Part shown: in pieces, positions 47,138 to 56,600 of the stretch
Layout of the letters: every line of letters begins with the position of its first letter
How positions within the stretch are numbered: the first letter of the stretch is position 1
Origin: Myxococcota bacterium
GTDB taxonomy: Bacteria > Myxococcota_A > Bradymonadia > UBA7976 > UBA1532
DNA length: 64,000 nt
Reading direction: 5' to 3'
Assembly: GCA_963169045.1 (NCBI GenBank)
Contig: CAUJDF010000070.1
Location: 124,001 to 188,000, forward strand
Translations under genes and position numbers: made by a program
The notes under the pieces: model-generated
Seen by the model: the letters and a program-made list of their open reading frames with translations, nothing else
Told to the model about the DNA's origin: nothing
Database searches by the model: none

Positions 47138-48283
47138 TCAGTTCCCGTCTTCGTCGTCGCCTTCGCCGAGGCAGGCGATCGTCTCCGGGCACGAGTTCGC
47201 GTTCTGGACGCACTCGAAGCCGTTGTCGCCGACGTCGGCCTCGATGGCGCAGAAGGCGGTGCAGCCCTCGACGTTGCCCATGACGTGCTGGAAGGTCGCG
47301 TCGGGGATCTGCGCCGCGCACGGCGAGAGCTCCTCGCACAGGCCGCGGCACTGCTCGATCGGCACGCGCGGGCCCGCCTGACAGAACAGCTCGATGCCCT
47401 CCGGCTCGTCGCCCTCGTCGGGGGTCGTCAGGTCGAGCCAGAATTCGTGATCGCAGGGGAAGCCGGTGATCCCGGCGATCTGCGCGGCCGCGACCTCGCC
47501 GTCGGAGACGGCGACATTGCACTGCACCGTGAACACGACCGTGAGGCCGGCGGCGATGGACGCCGCGCCCTCGCAGCCGTTGGCCTGGGCGCACTCCGAC
47601 GCCTTGGCGCCGAACGCGGCGCACTCGGGGTGCTCCATGTACTCGCCGGGGCCCGGGCCGGGGCCCTCGCCGAGGCAGGCGTTGGCGAAGCCGCCGTCGG
47701 CGCCCGCAATGGCGGGCACGAGCTGGTCGCACTCGTCGATGGCGAGGACCTGGCCGGCGAGCTCGGGCGTACAGACCGCGCCGCACGCCGTCGCGATCGC
47801 CTGCTCCTGGTCGGGCGTCAGGTTCGGGCACAGGTCGGCGGGCTCCTCGACCACCGCGCAGGCCGCGAGCTTCTCGCAGGCCGCCGCGCAGTCGCCGCCG
47901 CCGCCACCGCCGGCGCCGCCTTCGCCACCGGCGCCACCCTGACCACCGGCGCCGCCCTGACCGCCGGCGCCGCCCTGGCCGCCGCCTTCGCCGCCGGCAC
48001 CGCCCTGGCCGCCGCCTTCGCCGCCGGCGCCGCCTTCGCCGCCGGCGCCGCCCTGGCCGCCGCCTTCGCCGCCGGCGCCGCCATGTCCGCCGGCGCCGCC
48101 ATGGCCGCCGGCGCCGCCATGTCCACCGGCGCCGCCTTCACCGCCGGCCCCGCCTTCACCGCCGGCCCCACCGGCGCTGCCGCCGGCCCCACCGGCGCCG
48201 CCGTCGTCCTCTTCTTCCTTCTCACAGCCGGAGATCGCCAGCGCGGCAGCCAGGAACATCGCGAGCTTCAGATCAAAACGCAT
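47138..48283 (-). CDS. Gly-rich repeat lipoprotein, second of two
   Basis: The start follows GGGAGGATT. The 381-residue product has a lipobox signal (MFLAAALAISGC, then EKEEEDDGG). A linker of GGAGGEGG, GGHGG and GGQGG units runs to about residue 130. The C-terminal 245 residues are Cys-rich (CAAACEKLAACAVVEE, CGAVC, CRGLCEELSPC), probably disulfide-bonded four-helix units. The domain recalls other Cys-patterned myxobacterial lipoproteins, but the function is unknown. Confidence 0.82.
   Translation of the reverse strand: MRFDLKLAMFLAAALAISGCEKEEEDDGGAGGAGGSAGGAGGEGGAGGEGGAGGHGGAGGHGGAGGHGGAGGEGGGQGGAGGEGGAGGEGGGQGGAGGEGGGQGGAGGQGGAGGQGGAGGEGGAGGGGGGDCAAACEKLAACAVVEEPADLCPNLTPDQEQAIATACGAVCTPELAGQVLAIDECDQLVPAIAGADGGFANACLGEGPGPGPGEYMEHPECAAFGAKASECAQANGCEGAASIAAGLTVVFTVQCNVAVSDGEVAAAQIAGITGFPCDHEFWLDLTTPDEGDEPEGIELFCQAGPRVPIEQCRGLCEELSPCAAQIPDATFQHVMGNVEGCTAFCAIEADVGDNGFECVQNANSCPETIACLGEGDDEDGN
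47895..48208 (-). repeat. Low-complexity repeat encoding Gly-Gly-Ala units
   Basis: Minus-strand in-frame repeats of Gly-Gly-Ala-Gly-Gly-X, with X being Glu, His or Gln. On the plus strand it reads as GCCGCC-rich blocks. It shares the design of the repeat at 30820-31160 and could recombine with it. Confidence 0.88.
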
Positions 48284-48387
48284 CCGGAATCCTCCCGTGG
48301 TCTCCCCTGAGACACCGGTGACCTACATCGGTGCCTCACGAGAGGCAAGTTAGGGGGTGGGGCGGATTCGGTGCAAATGGAGCGGAT

Positions 48388-49452
48388 TCAGGCGACGGCG
48401 AAGCGTGCGATCTCCGCTTCGAGGGCTGGACCGAGGGCCAGCGCCTGCTCCAGCGCGACGGCGTCGGGCGCCGGGGCGCGAGGCAGCGCGTCGACCCGGG
48501 CCGCCGCCTCGGCGAGACGCGTGGCGAAGGCCGAGTCGGCTTCGGCGCGGCGCACGAGCGCCTCGTAGGCCACCTCGGTGTTCTCGGCGTGCACGCACAC
48601 CAGCAGCGCGTCGCAGCCGGCGTCGATCGCGCGCACGGCGGACTCCGCCACGCCCCAGTGCGCCGCCACCGCCTTCATGTCGAGGTCGTCGCTGACGATC
48701 ACGCCGTCGTAACCGAGCGCCCCGCGCAACAGGCCGGTGATCACGCGGCGCGACAGCGTCGCCGGCACACCCGGGTCGAGCGTCTCGAACACCACGTGGG
48801 CGGTCATGATCATCGGTACGCGGCCGCGGCACGCCCGGAACGGCGGCAGCTCCACCGCGTCGAGCCGCGCGCGGTCGTGCGCGATGCGCGGCAGCGCGAG
48901 GTGACTGTCGAGATCGGTGTCGCCGTGCCCCGGAAAGTGCTTGCCGCACGCGACGACGCCGGCGTCGGCCAGTCCGTCGGCGAAGGCGAGCCCGAGGCGG
49001 ATGACCTCGTCGGCCGTCCGCCCGAACGCGCGTTCGGCGATGATCGGGTTGTCGGGGTTGGTGTCGACGTCGAGCACCGGCGCGAAGTCGACGCCGATGC
49101 CGAGGGCGCGCAGCTGCCCGCCGAGCGTGCGCGCGGCGCGGCGCAGCAGATCGGGGTCGTCGTGGGCGGCGAGCGCGCGCATCGGCGGCAACCTCAGGAC
49201 CGGCGCCCCGAGCCGCGCCACCTTGCCGCCCTCTTGATCGACGGCGACGAGCGGCGCGTCCCCCGCCGGCCAATGGCCGCGCACGCTCGACACCAGGTCG
49301 GCCACCTCGGGCAGCGCGCCGAGGTTGCGCTTGAACACGATCACGCCGCCGAGCGCGCCCCGCGCCGCCAGCGCCGCCTGCCCCGGCGTCAGCGCCCGCT
49401 CGGGGAAGCCCACGATCAGTACCCGGCCCGCGTTGCGACGAATCTCCGACAT
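48388..49452 (-). CDS. nagZ: Beta-N-acetylhexosaminidase NagZ (GH3)
   Basis: The 354-residue cytoplasmic enzyme has the NagZ signatures DQEGGKVARL (72-81) and KHFPGHGDTD (171-180), whose His176 acts as general acid/base. The nucleophile Asp lies in VSDDLDM (253-259). It removes N-acetylglucosamine from anhydromuropeptides in cell-wall recycling. No signal peptide is present, as expected. There is no recycling gene next to it. Confidence 0.93.
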   Translation of the reverse strand: MSEIRRNAGRVLIVGFPERALTPGQAALAARGALGGVIVFKRNLGALPEVADLVSSVRGHWPAGDAPLVAVDQEGGKVARLGAPVLRLPPMRALAAHDDPDLLRRAARTLGGQLRALGIGVDFAPVLDVDTNPDNPIIAERAFGRTADEVIRLGLAFADGLADAGVVACGKHFPGHGDTDLDSHLALPRIAHDRARLDAVELPPFRACRGRVPMIMTAHVVFETLDPGVPATLSRRVITGLLRGALGYDGVIVSDDLDMKAVAAHWGVAESAVRAIDAGCDALLVCVHAENTEVAYEALVRRAEADSAFATRLAEAAARVDALPRAPAPDAVALEQALALGPALEAEIARFAVA

Positions 49453-49508
49453 GGCTGCGCACGATAGACGAGGCGACGCGCGGCGCGAAACTCGGTTATC
49501 GTCGTCGC

Positions 49509-51887
49509 GTGCGCGCCCTCGCCCTGCTGCTGCTGCCGTTTCTCGCGACGCCCGCCACGGCCCGCGACACCTGGAGCACGCCGCACCCCGGCGTCCGCCT
49601 CCTCGACCGCACGACCAACCGCCCGTGGCACGTCACCGCGCTGGTGGTCGACCTGTGCCACAGCGGGGTGAGCGTCCGCGCGACGGCGCGCAACGAGAAG
49701 CGGCGCACCGCCTCGTCCTTCGGCGAGCTGGTCGGCGCCGAGGCGGTCGTCAACGCCGACTTCTTCAGCTACGACACCTACGACCCCACCGGCCTCGCGA
49801 TGCACGACGGCAACCGCTGGCACGCCGACATGGCCGGCTCCGGCGACCTGCTGTTCGGCGACGACTCCGCCTGGCTGTCGCTGCCCGGGCGCGTCGCCGA
49901 TCCGCCGGCCTGGGCGCGCGAGGCCGTCGGCGGCCGGCCCACGATCGTCGACGGCGGCGAGGTGCCGCGGGAGTTCAACCGCGGCGACTGCGCGCAGCGC
50001 CACCCGCGCACCGCCGCCGGCCTCTCGAAGGACCGCCGCACGCTCATCCTCGCCGTGGTCGACGGGCGCTCCGGCAGCAGCGTCGGCGCCACCTGCGCCG
50101 AGCTCGGCGGCCTGATGCGCGAGCTCGGCGCGTGGCGCGCGATGAACCTCGACGGCGGCGGCTCCTCGACCATGTGGGTGCGCGGGCGCGGCGTGGTCAA
50201 CCGCCCGTCCGACGGCAGCCAGCGCGTCGTCGCCAACCACCTCGCCATCCTCGCCGGCGGCGACAGCGTGCCCGGCTCGTGCGACTTCAGCGAGCAGGAG
50301 CCCGTCGACCAGGCGTCGCAGGTCGACGCGCCGGGCACCACCGACGTGAACGGCGACGGCCTCGCCGACGCCTGCGCCCGCGGCTACCGCGGCGTCGACT
50401 GCCACCTCGCCGACGGCAACGGCGGCTTCGGCGCGCGCTGGCGCCTCGAAGACCTCGGCAACGAGGCGGGCTGCGACGGGCCCGGCTGCTGGGCGACGAT
50501 CCGCACCGGCGACGTGAACGGCGACGGCTTCGCCGACGTGTGCGCGCGCAAGGCCGACGGCTTCCGCTGCTGGCCGGGCGGCGCCGGCGGCTTCGGCGCG
50601 GCCATCGCCGGGCCGCCCCTGACCAACGCCAGCGGGTGGAACAAGCCCGAGTACTACACGACCCTCCGCGTCGCCGACGTGACCGGCGACGGCCTCGACG
50701 ACGTGTGCGCGCGCGCCGCCGCGGGGTGGCGCTGCTGGCCGGCGACGGGCCAGGGCTTCGGGGCCTCGTTCGACGGGCCGGAGCTCTCCGACGCCGGCGG
50801 CTGGGACGCCCCCGCGCGCTACGGGACGATCCGCACGGGCGACCTCGACGGCGACGGCCGCGCCGACGTCTGCGCCCGCGGCGGAAACGGCGTGAAGTGC
50901 TGGCGCGGCACGGGCGCCGGCTTCACCAACGCGGTCGACGGCCCCGACTGGACGGACGCCGCCGGCTACGCCGACGTGGCCTACTGGAGCACCTTCCGCT
51001 TCGCCGACGTGAGCGGGGACGGGCGCGCCGACGTGTGCATCCGCTCCGCCAGCGACGTGCGCTGCGCGATCTCCAACGGGAACGGATTCGGCGGGGCCGC
51101 GGCGGCGGGGGCGGCCCTCGCCGACGACAGCGGCTGGCGCGACCACGGCAACTACGGGACGATCCGCCTCGGCGACGTCGACGGCAACGGCACGCAGGAC
51201 CTCTGCGCCCGGGCCAACGCCCGCGTCTACTGCTGGCTCTCCGACGGCGCGCGGCCCTTCGCGCGCCGCATCGACGGGCCGGAGCTCGCCGACGGCTCGG
51301 GGTGGGGCCACTTCCGCTTCCACGGCACGATTCGGCTCGCCGACGTGAACGGCGACGGCCGCGACGACCTGTGCGCGCGCTCGTCGGCCGGCCTGCGCTG
51401 CTGGCTCTCGGCCGGCAACGGCTTCGGCGCCGCGATCGCCGGCCCGAACTGGGCCGACGACGAGGGCTGGGACGCCCTGCAGTACTACAGCACCTTCCGT
51501 CTCGGAACGCCGCGGGTGCCCGATCCCGTCGAGCCGCCACCGCCCCCGCCGGATCCCGACGCCGCCGTGCCGCCGCCGGTGCCCGACGCCGCGATGGCGA
51601 GCCCCGACGCGGGCCCGCCGCCGGATGGCGCGCCGTCGCCGGATGCCGGCACGGACGACGCAGCCTTCCGCCCCGAGCCCCCTGATCCGTTCGACGCCGC
51701 CTTCGACACCGACGGGGCTTTTTTCCCCGACGGCGCCCCGCCGCCCGACGACCGCGCCGACTTCGGCGAGCCGGACAGCCGCGCCGCCGCCCACCACGAC
51801 GGCGGCTGCCAGTCCGCGCCCGCCGGCGCCCCGCTCTGGCTGCTGCCGCTCGCGCTGCCGTGGCGGCGCAAACGCGCCTCGCGGTGA
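49509..51887 (+). CDS. Secreted phosphodiester glycosidase-like protein with FG-GAP repeats
   Basis: The GTG start opens a signal peptide (ALALLLLPFLATPATA). Residues about 25-255 match the NAGPA/phosphodiester-glycosidase domain (VVNADFFSYDTYDPTGLAMH, then MNLDGGGSSTMWV). Seven FG-GAP/VCBS-like units follow (VNGDGFADVCARKADGFRCW), each with a calcium-type DxDGDG loop. A PDA linker and the ending GGCQSAPAGAPLWLLPL then WRRKRASR look like a MYXO-CTERM sorting tail. It probably acts on surface or extracellular glycans. Confidence 0.87.
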   Translation: MRALALLLLPFLATPATARDTWSTPHPGVRLLDRTTNRPWHVTALVVDLCHSGVSVRATARNEKRRTASSFGELVGAEAVVNADFFSYDTYDPTGLAMHDGNRWHADMAGSGDLLFGDDSAWLSLPGRVADPPAWAREAVGGRPTIVDGGEVPREFNRGDCAQRHPRTAAGLSKDRRTLILAVVDGRSGSSVGATCAELGGLMRELGAWRAMNLDGGGSSTMWVRGRGVVNRPSDGSQRVVANHLAILAGGDSVPGSCDFSEQEPVDQASQVDAPGTTDVNGDGLADACARGYRGVDCHLADGNGGFGARWRLEDLGNEAGCDGPGCWATIRTGDVNGDGFADVCARKADGFRCWPGGAGGFGAAIAGPPLTNASGWNKPEYYTTLRVADVTGDGLDDVCARAAAGWRCWPATGQGFGASFDGPELSDAGGWDAPARYGTIRTGDLDGDGRADVCARGGNGVKCWRGTGAGFTNAVDGPDWTDAAGYADVAYWSTFRFADVSGDGRADVCIRSASDVRCAISNGNGFGGAAAAGAALADDSGWRDHGNYGTIRLGDVDGNGTQDLCARANARVYCWLSDGARPFARRIDGPELADGSGWGHFRFHGTIRLADVNGDGRDDLCARSSAGLRCWLSAGNGFGAAIAGPNWADDEGWDALQYYSTFRLGTPRVPDPVEPPPPPPDPDAAVPPPVPDAAMASPDAGPPPDGAPSPDAGTDDAAFRPEPPDPFDAAFDTDGAFFPDGAPPPDDRADFGEPDSRAAAHHDGGCQSAPAGAPLWLLPLALPWRRKRASR

Positions 51888-51889
51888 CG

Positions 51890-51955
51890 GTGAGCCTGAA
51901 CATAAACGTGAACGAGCCCGCGGCGGGTCTTTGACCCGAAGCCGTTCAGGTTCAC
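51890..51955. terminator. Nested hairpins between convergent genes
   Basis: Outer arms GTGAGCCTGAAC (51890-51901) and GTTCAGGTTCAC (51944-51955) pair at 11 of 12 positions. Inside, CGGGTC-TTT-GACCCG (51924-51938) is a perfect six-pair stem. A competing pair, CGTGAAC (51907-51913) with GTTCACG (51950-51956), is possible. Its place between two converging genes suits a bidirectional terminator, though it lacks a long T-run. Confidence 0.55.
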
Positions 51956-51981
51956 GTCGGCGGCGCTCGACGCCGCCCCTC

Positions 51982-52215
51982 CTACGCGCGGTCCTGGACG
52001 CCCTTCTCGCCGGCCCCGCGGGCGCAGGCGGCGCAGCAGAAGACGCGCCCGTGCGCCTCGACGCCATGCCCCACGATGCGCACGCCGCACTTCTCGCAGT
52101 TCGGCGCCAGCATCTGGATGGCGCACTCGAAGCTGTCGAAGGTGTGCCGCTCGCCGGACATGGTCACGTCGAACGTCTTGTCGTAATCGTTTCCGCAGGT
52201 CTCGCAGCGCGACAT
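51982..52215 (-). CDS. Metallothionein-like zinc-binding protein
   Basis: The 77-residue protein has cysteine pairs C4/C7 (SRCETCGNDY), C40/C43 (APNCEKCG), single C31 (DSFECAIQ) and C60/C61/C64 (VFCCAACARG), plus several His. The pattern CETCGNDYDKTF and FDSFECAI is typical of a small prokaryotic metallothionein-like/TRASH-type family. It probably binds zinc or copper. The start follows GGAGGTGC, whose first Gs end a 7-pair hairpin (52226-52243). Confidence 0.82.
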   Translation of the reverse strand: MSRCETCGNDYDKTFDVTMSGERHTFDSFECAIQMLAPNCEKCGVRIVGHGVEAHGRVFCCAACARGAGEKGVQDRA

Positions 52216-52225
52216 CGATGCACCT

Positions 52226-52243
52226 CCATCGGCGGCCCGATGG
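52226..52243. promoter_or_regulatory. Seven-base-pair hairpin next to a ribosome site
   Basis: CCATCGG (52226-52232) and CCGATGG (52237-52243) pair perfectly around CGGC in the 65-base gap between the metallothionein-like gene and hutF. On the minus strand one arm ends at the GGAGG ribosome site of the metal-binding protein. It may be a metal-responsive operator or an RNA switch. Confidence 0.45.
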
Positions 52244-52280
52244 GGCGAGGCAGCAATCGGCGTACCCGGGAGGAGGACGC

Positions 52281-53624
52281 ATGAACCGCCACTTCGCCGA
52301 GCACGCGTGGCTCACCGACGGCTGGCAACCCGACGTGGCGCTCGCGATCGGAGACGACGGGACGCTCGCCGCCGTCGAGTCGGCCGCGGACGCCCCGCGG
52401 CTCGGGCGCTGGGTGCTGCCGGGCATCCCCAACGCGCACTCGCACGCCTTCCAGCGGGCGATGGCGGGCCTCGCCGAGCGCCAGACGGACCCCGACGACA
52501 GCTTCTGGACGTGGCGCGAGGTGATGTACGCCTTCGCCGGCCGCGTCACCCCCGAGGCGCTGCGCGACGTCGCGGCGATGCTCTACGTGGAGATGCTCGA
52601 GGCCGGCTACACCTCGGTCTGCGAGTTCCACTACCTGCACCACCAGCCCGACGGCACGCCCTACGCCGACCCCGCGGCGATGTCGATCGCGCTCGTCGAG
52701 GCGGCGCGCGAGACGGGCATCGGCCTGACGCTGCTGCCGGCGCTCTACATGACCGGCGGGCTCGACGGGCGCCCGCTCGAGGCCCGCCAGCGCCGCTTCG
52801 GCCACGACGTCGACGGCTACCTGCGCCTCGTCGAGCGTCTGCACGGCTTCGACGACGTCCGGGTGGGTGTGTGCTTCCACAGCCTGCGCGCCGTCCCGGC
52901 GGGGCCCATGCGGACGGTGCTCGAGTCGCTGCCGGCCACCCTGCCGGTGCACCTGCACGTCGCCGAGCAGGAGGCCGAGGTGCAGGCGTGCCTCGCCGCC
53001 CGCGGCACGCGGCCGGTGGAGTGGCTGCTCGACCACATGCCCGTCGACTTCCTCTGGACGCTGGTGCACGCCACGCACCTCACCGAGACCGAGGTGCGCG
53101 CCATCGCCGCCCGCGGCGCCACCGTCGCGCTCTGCCCGACCACCGAAGCCAACCTCGGCGACGGCCTCTTCCCGCTGCGCGACTTCCTCGTCGCCGGCGG
53201 CCTGTGGAGCGTGGGCTCCGACAGCCACGTGTCCACCTCGCCGGTCGAGGAGCTGCGCTGGCTCGAGTACGGTCAGCGCCTGCGCGCGCACCGCCGCAAC
53301 GTGGCGGCCCTGCCGCACCTCGCCAGCGTCGGCGAGTCGCTCCTCGGCCACGCCCTCGCCGGCGGCGCCCGCGCGACGATGCAGCCCGTCGGCGCGCTCG
53401 AGCCCGGCCAGCGCGCCGACCTGCTCGTGCTCGACGAGGACGCGCCCGAGCTCGCCGCGCGCTCGGCGGAGAACGTCGTCGACTCCTGGATCTTCAGCGG
53501 CAGCCGCAACCTCGTCCGCGAGGTCTTCGCCGGCGGCCGGCGCGTCGTCGCCGACGGACGCCACGTGAAGCGCGACGCGATCGCGGCGCGCTACCGGCGC
53601 ACGGCCGCGGCGCTGACCCCCTGA
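52281..53624 (+). CDS. hutF: Formimidoylglutamate deiminase
   Basis: The start follows GGGAGGAGGACGC. The 447-residue amidohydrolase keeps the metal site N-A-H53-S-H55 (PGIPNAHSHAFQRAMAGLAE), then PVHLHVAEQ and SVGSDSHVST, close to HutF. HutF converts N-formimino-glutamate to N-formyl-glutamate and ammonia in one branch of histidine breakdown. No other hut gene is in the window. It is divergent from the metallothionein-like gene. Confidence 0.9.
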   Translation: MNRHFAEHAWLTDGWQPDVALAIGDDGTLAAVESAADAPRLGRWVLPGIPNAHSHAFQRAMAGLAERQTDPDDSFWTWREVMYAFAGRVTPEALRDVAAMLYVEMLEAGYTSVCEFHYLHHQPDGTPYADPAAMSIALVEAARETGIGLTLLPALYMTGGLDGRPLEARQRRFGHDVDGYLRLVERLHGFDDVRVGVCFHSLRAVPAGPMRTVLESLPATLPVHLHVAEQEAEVQACLAARGTRPVEWLLDHMPVDFLWTLVHATHLTETEVRAIAARGATVALCPTTEANLGDGLFPLRDFLVAGGLWSVGSDSHVSTSPVEELRWLEYGQRLRAHRRNVAALPHLASVGESLLGHALAGGARATMQPVGALEPGQRADLLVLDEDAPELAARSAENVVDSWIFSGSRNLVREVFAGGRRVVADGRHVKRDAIAARYRRTAAALTP

Positions 53625-53680
53625 ACGCGCGGAGGATGGCCCACTTCGATTAGGCTCCCCCGGAGGGGGGAGGTCGCGAC

Positions 53681-56600
53681 GTGGCACGTCTGGTCGGCGT
53701 TCTGGCGGTGGCGCTGTGGCTCGTCGGCTGCGACGACGCGGGGAGCGGCGCCGGGCGCGGGGACGGCGACGCGGCCGCCGACGGCGCGGTCCCCCCGCCG
53801 ATGCCCGACGCGGTCGTCCGGCCGTCCGATGCGTCATTTCGCGACGGGATCGCACCGGTGCCCGATGCCGCCGAGAAGATCCCAGACGCCTTCGCTTCAG
53901 GGCCCGATGCCGCCGAAGAGATCCCAGACGCCTTCGCTTCAGGGCCCGACGCCGCCGAAATGGTCCCCGACGCCTTCGCTTCAGGGCCCGACGCCGCCGA
54001 AATGGTCCCCGACGCCTTCGCTTCAGGGCCCGACGCCGCCGAAATGGCCCCCGACGCCGCCGAAATGGTCCCCGACGCAGAGTCTTCGGGGCCCGATGCA
54101 GAGTTCACGCGACCCGATGCAGGGTCTTCGGGACGCGACGGCGCTCTGGATCCGCCCGACGCCGCGCCCGAGCCCGAGGACGCCGCGCCCGTCGACGCGG
54201 CGGTTCCCCCGCCGCCGGACGCGTGCGCGACCCGCGCCGCCGCGCCCTGGACGCGCCGCAGCGCCGTCGCCGGCGGCACCGTCGTCTTCAACGAGCTGCG
54301 CTTCGACGACGGCGCCGGCTTCGTCGAGCTCCACAACCAGAACGCCATCGACGTCGACCTCTCCGGCTGGACGCTCGAGGGCGCGGTCCGCTGGGCGTTC
54401 CCCGAGGGGACGATCCTGGCCGGCGGCGGCCTGCTCGTCGTCGCCGCCGATCCCGGTCGCCTCGCGGGCGCCCTCGGTCCCGCCGACTTCGCCGGCGGCG
54501 ACGGCCTCGACCTGCGCAGCCAGGGCGGCCGCCTCATGGACACGGTCACCGTCGCCGCGCCGCCCTGGCCGGTCCCGGCCGCCGGCCACTCGCTCGCCAA
54601 GCGCGACCCCGACACGCAGAGCGACCGCGCCGAGGGATGGACGACCGGCGCGCCCACGCCCGGCCTGCCCAACGCCCCCGCCGTCGGCGCCCCGCCCTCC
54701 GTCGACACGCTCGTCCCCGAGGATGCCCCCTGGCGCCACGACGGCGAGCCGGGCCTCGGCTGGGTCGCGCCCGACTTCGACGACGGCGGCTGGGAGGCCG
54801 GGCCGGCGACGTTCTTCGCCGGCGAGGCTGCCCGCGCGTCCGGCGCCGTGCGCGCCACCGCCGACAACCACTTCGCGCTCTACGTCGGCGACGCCCGCGG
54901 CGACGCGCTGCGCCTCGCCGCCCGCGACGGCACGGGCGACTGGACGTCCCCCGAGGACTTCGAGGTCACCTTCGGCCCCGGCGACCACCTCTACGTCGCC
55001 GCCTGGGAGCCGCGCGGCGACGACGTCGGCCCGCGGATGGTCATCGCCCAGCTGACGCTGCCGGACGGCGCCGTCGTGGGGACCGACGCCGTGACATGGC
55101 AGGCGATCCTCGGCCCGGCCGGCGCCAACCCCGGCGGCGAGCTCCTCGATCCGCCGCCGGCCGCCGACGACGTGCGCGCGCTCGTGCGGGCCGCGACGCT
55201 CGCCGACGCCTGGGCCGCGCCCGCCGTGGGCACGGACCGCCTGCAGGCGCCCTGGGGCGCGGTCGTCGGCGCGCTCTTCGGGCCCGCCGCCAACTACCTG
55301 TGGCTCGACACCTTCGACGCGGTCTCCGCGACGAACGTGCAGGACACCTACGCGCTCTATCGGACGCGCGCCCCCGTCCTGCCGCCGGGCGGCGACACCG
55401 CGGTGCCCGCCGGACCGCGCGCCTTCCGCACGACCTTCGACTTCGACGGCGACCCGGCGGCCACGCGGCTCGCGCTCGACACGCTCGTGGACGACGGCCT
55501 CGCGGTCTACCTCAACGGCGTCGAGGTCTACCGGCGCAACCTGCCCCCCGGCCCCGTCGATCCCGCGACCCTCGCGCTCGCCCCCGTCGAGCGCCCCGTC
55601 TTCGAGCGCGGCGTCGAGATCCCGGCCGACGCGCTCGTCCGCGGGCGCAACGTGCTCGCCGTCGCCGTCCTGCAGGCCGCGCCCGACGACCCGGACCTGC
55701 GCTTCGCCGCCGCCCTGTATGCCACCGCGCGTGCGCCGGGGCCGCCCGCCCCCGTCGACGGCGACGTGGTGATCAACGAGCTGATGTACCACCCGACGGC
55801 GGACGGCCCCGAAGAGTGGCTCGAGCTGTACAACCGCGGCGCCGAGGCGGTCGACCTCGGTGGATGGCAGCTCGTCGACGCTGTCGGCTTCCGCTTCCCC
55901 GAGGGCACCGTCCTCGAGCCCGACGGCCACCTCGTGGTCGCCCGCGACGCCGAGGCGTTCCGGGCGGCCTTCCCCGGCGTGCCCGTCGTCGGCGACTACG
56001 ACGCCGCCCTCGGCGACGGCGGCGACCGTGTCCTGCTGCTCGACCGGTGCGGCGCGCCCGCCGACGACGTCCGCTACTTCGACGGCGGGCGCTGGCCCGC
56101 ATCCGCCGACGGGGACGGACCAAGCCTCGAGCTGCGCGATCCGTGGGCCGACAACGCCGCCGCCGAGGCCTGGGCGGCGAGCGACGAGGCGCGGCACGCC
56201 GCCTGGGAAGCGGTCCGCTACCGCGGCACCGCGCGCGCGAGCGCCGTCGGCCCCGACGGGCGCTGGGAGGAGCTCGTCGTCGGCCTGCTCGAGGCCGGCG
56301 AGGTGCTGATCGACGACCTCAGCGTCGTCGAGGATCCCGACGGCGCGCGCATCGAGCTGCTGCGCAACGGCACGTTCGGCGACGGCGCCGCCGCGTGGCG
56401 CTTCCTCGGCAACCACCGCCACGCCGAGGTGGTCGACGACCCGGACGCCCCCGGCAACCCCGTGCTGCGCCTCGTGGCGACCGGGACGACCGAGCACATG
56501 CACAACCACGCCGAGACCACGCTGGCCGAAGGGCGGCGCGTCACCAACGGCGCGGTCTACGAGATCTCGTACCGCGCCCGGTGGGTCGCGGGCTCCAACC

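Noticed and set aside
48332-48347. TGCCTC-ACGA-GAGGCA hairpin upstream of the second Gly-rich lipoprotein
   Set aside because: It is a real six-pair dyad, but it has no T-run and no convincing promoter, so I give it no function.
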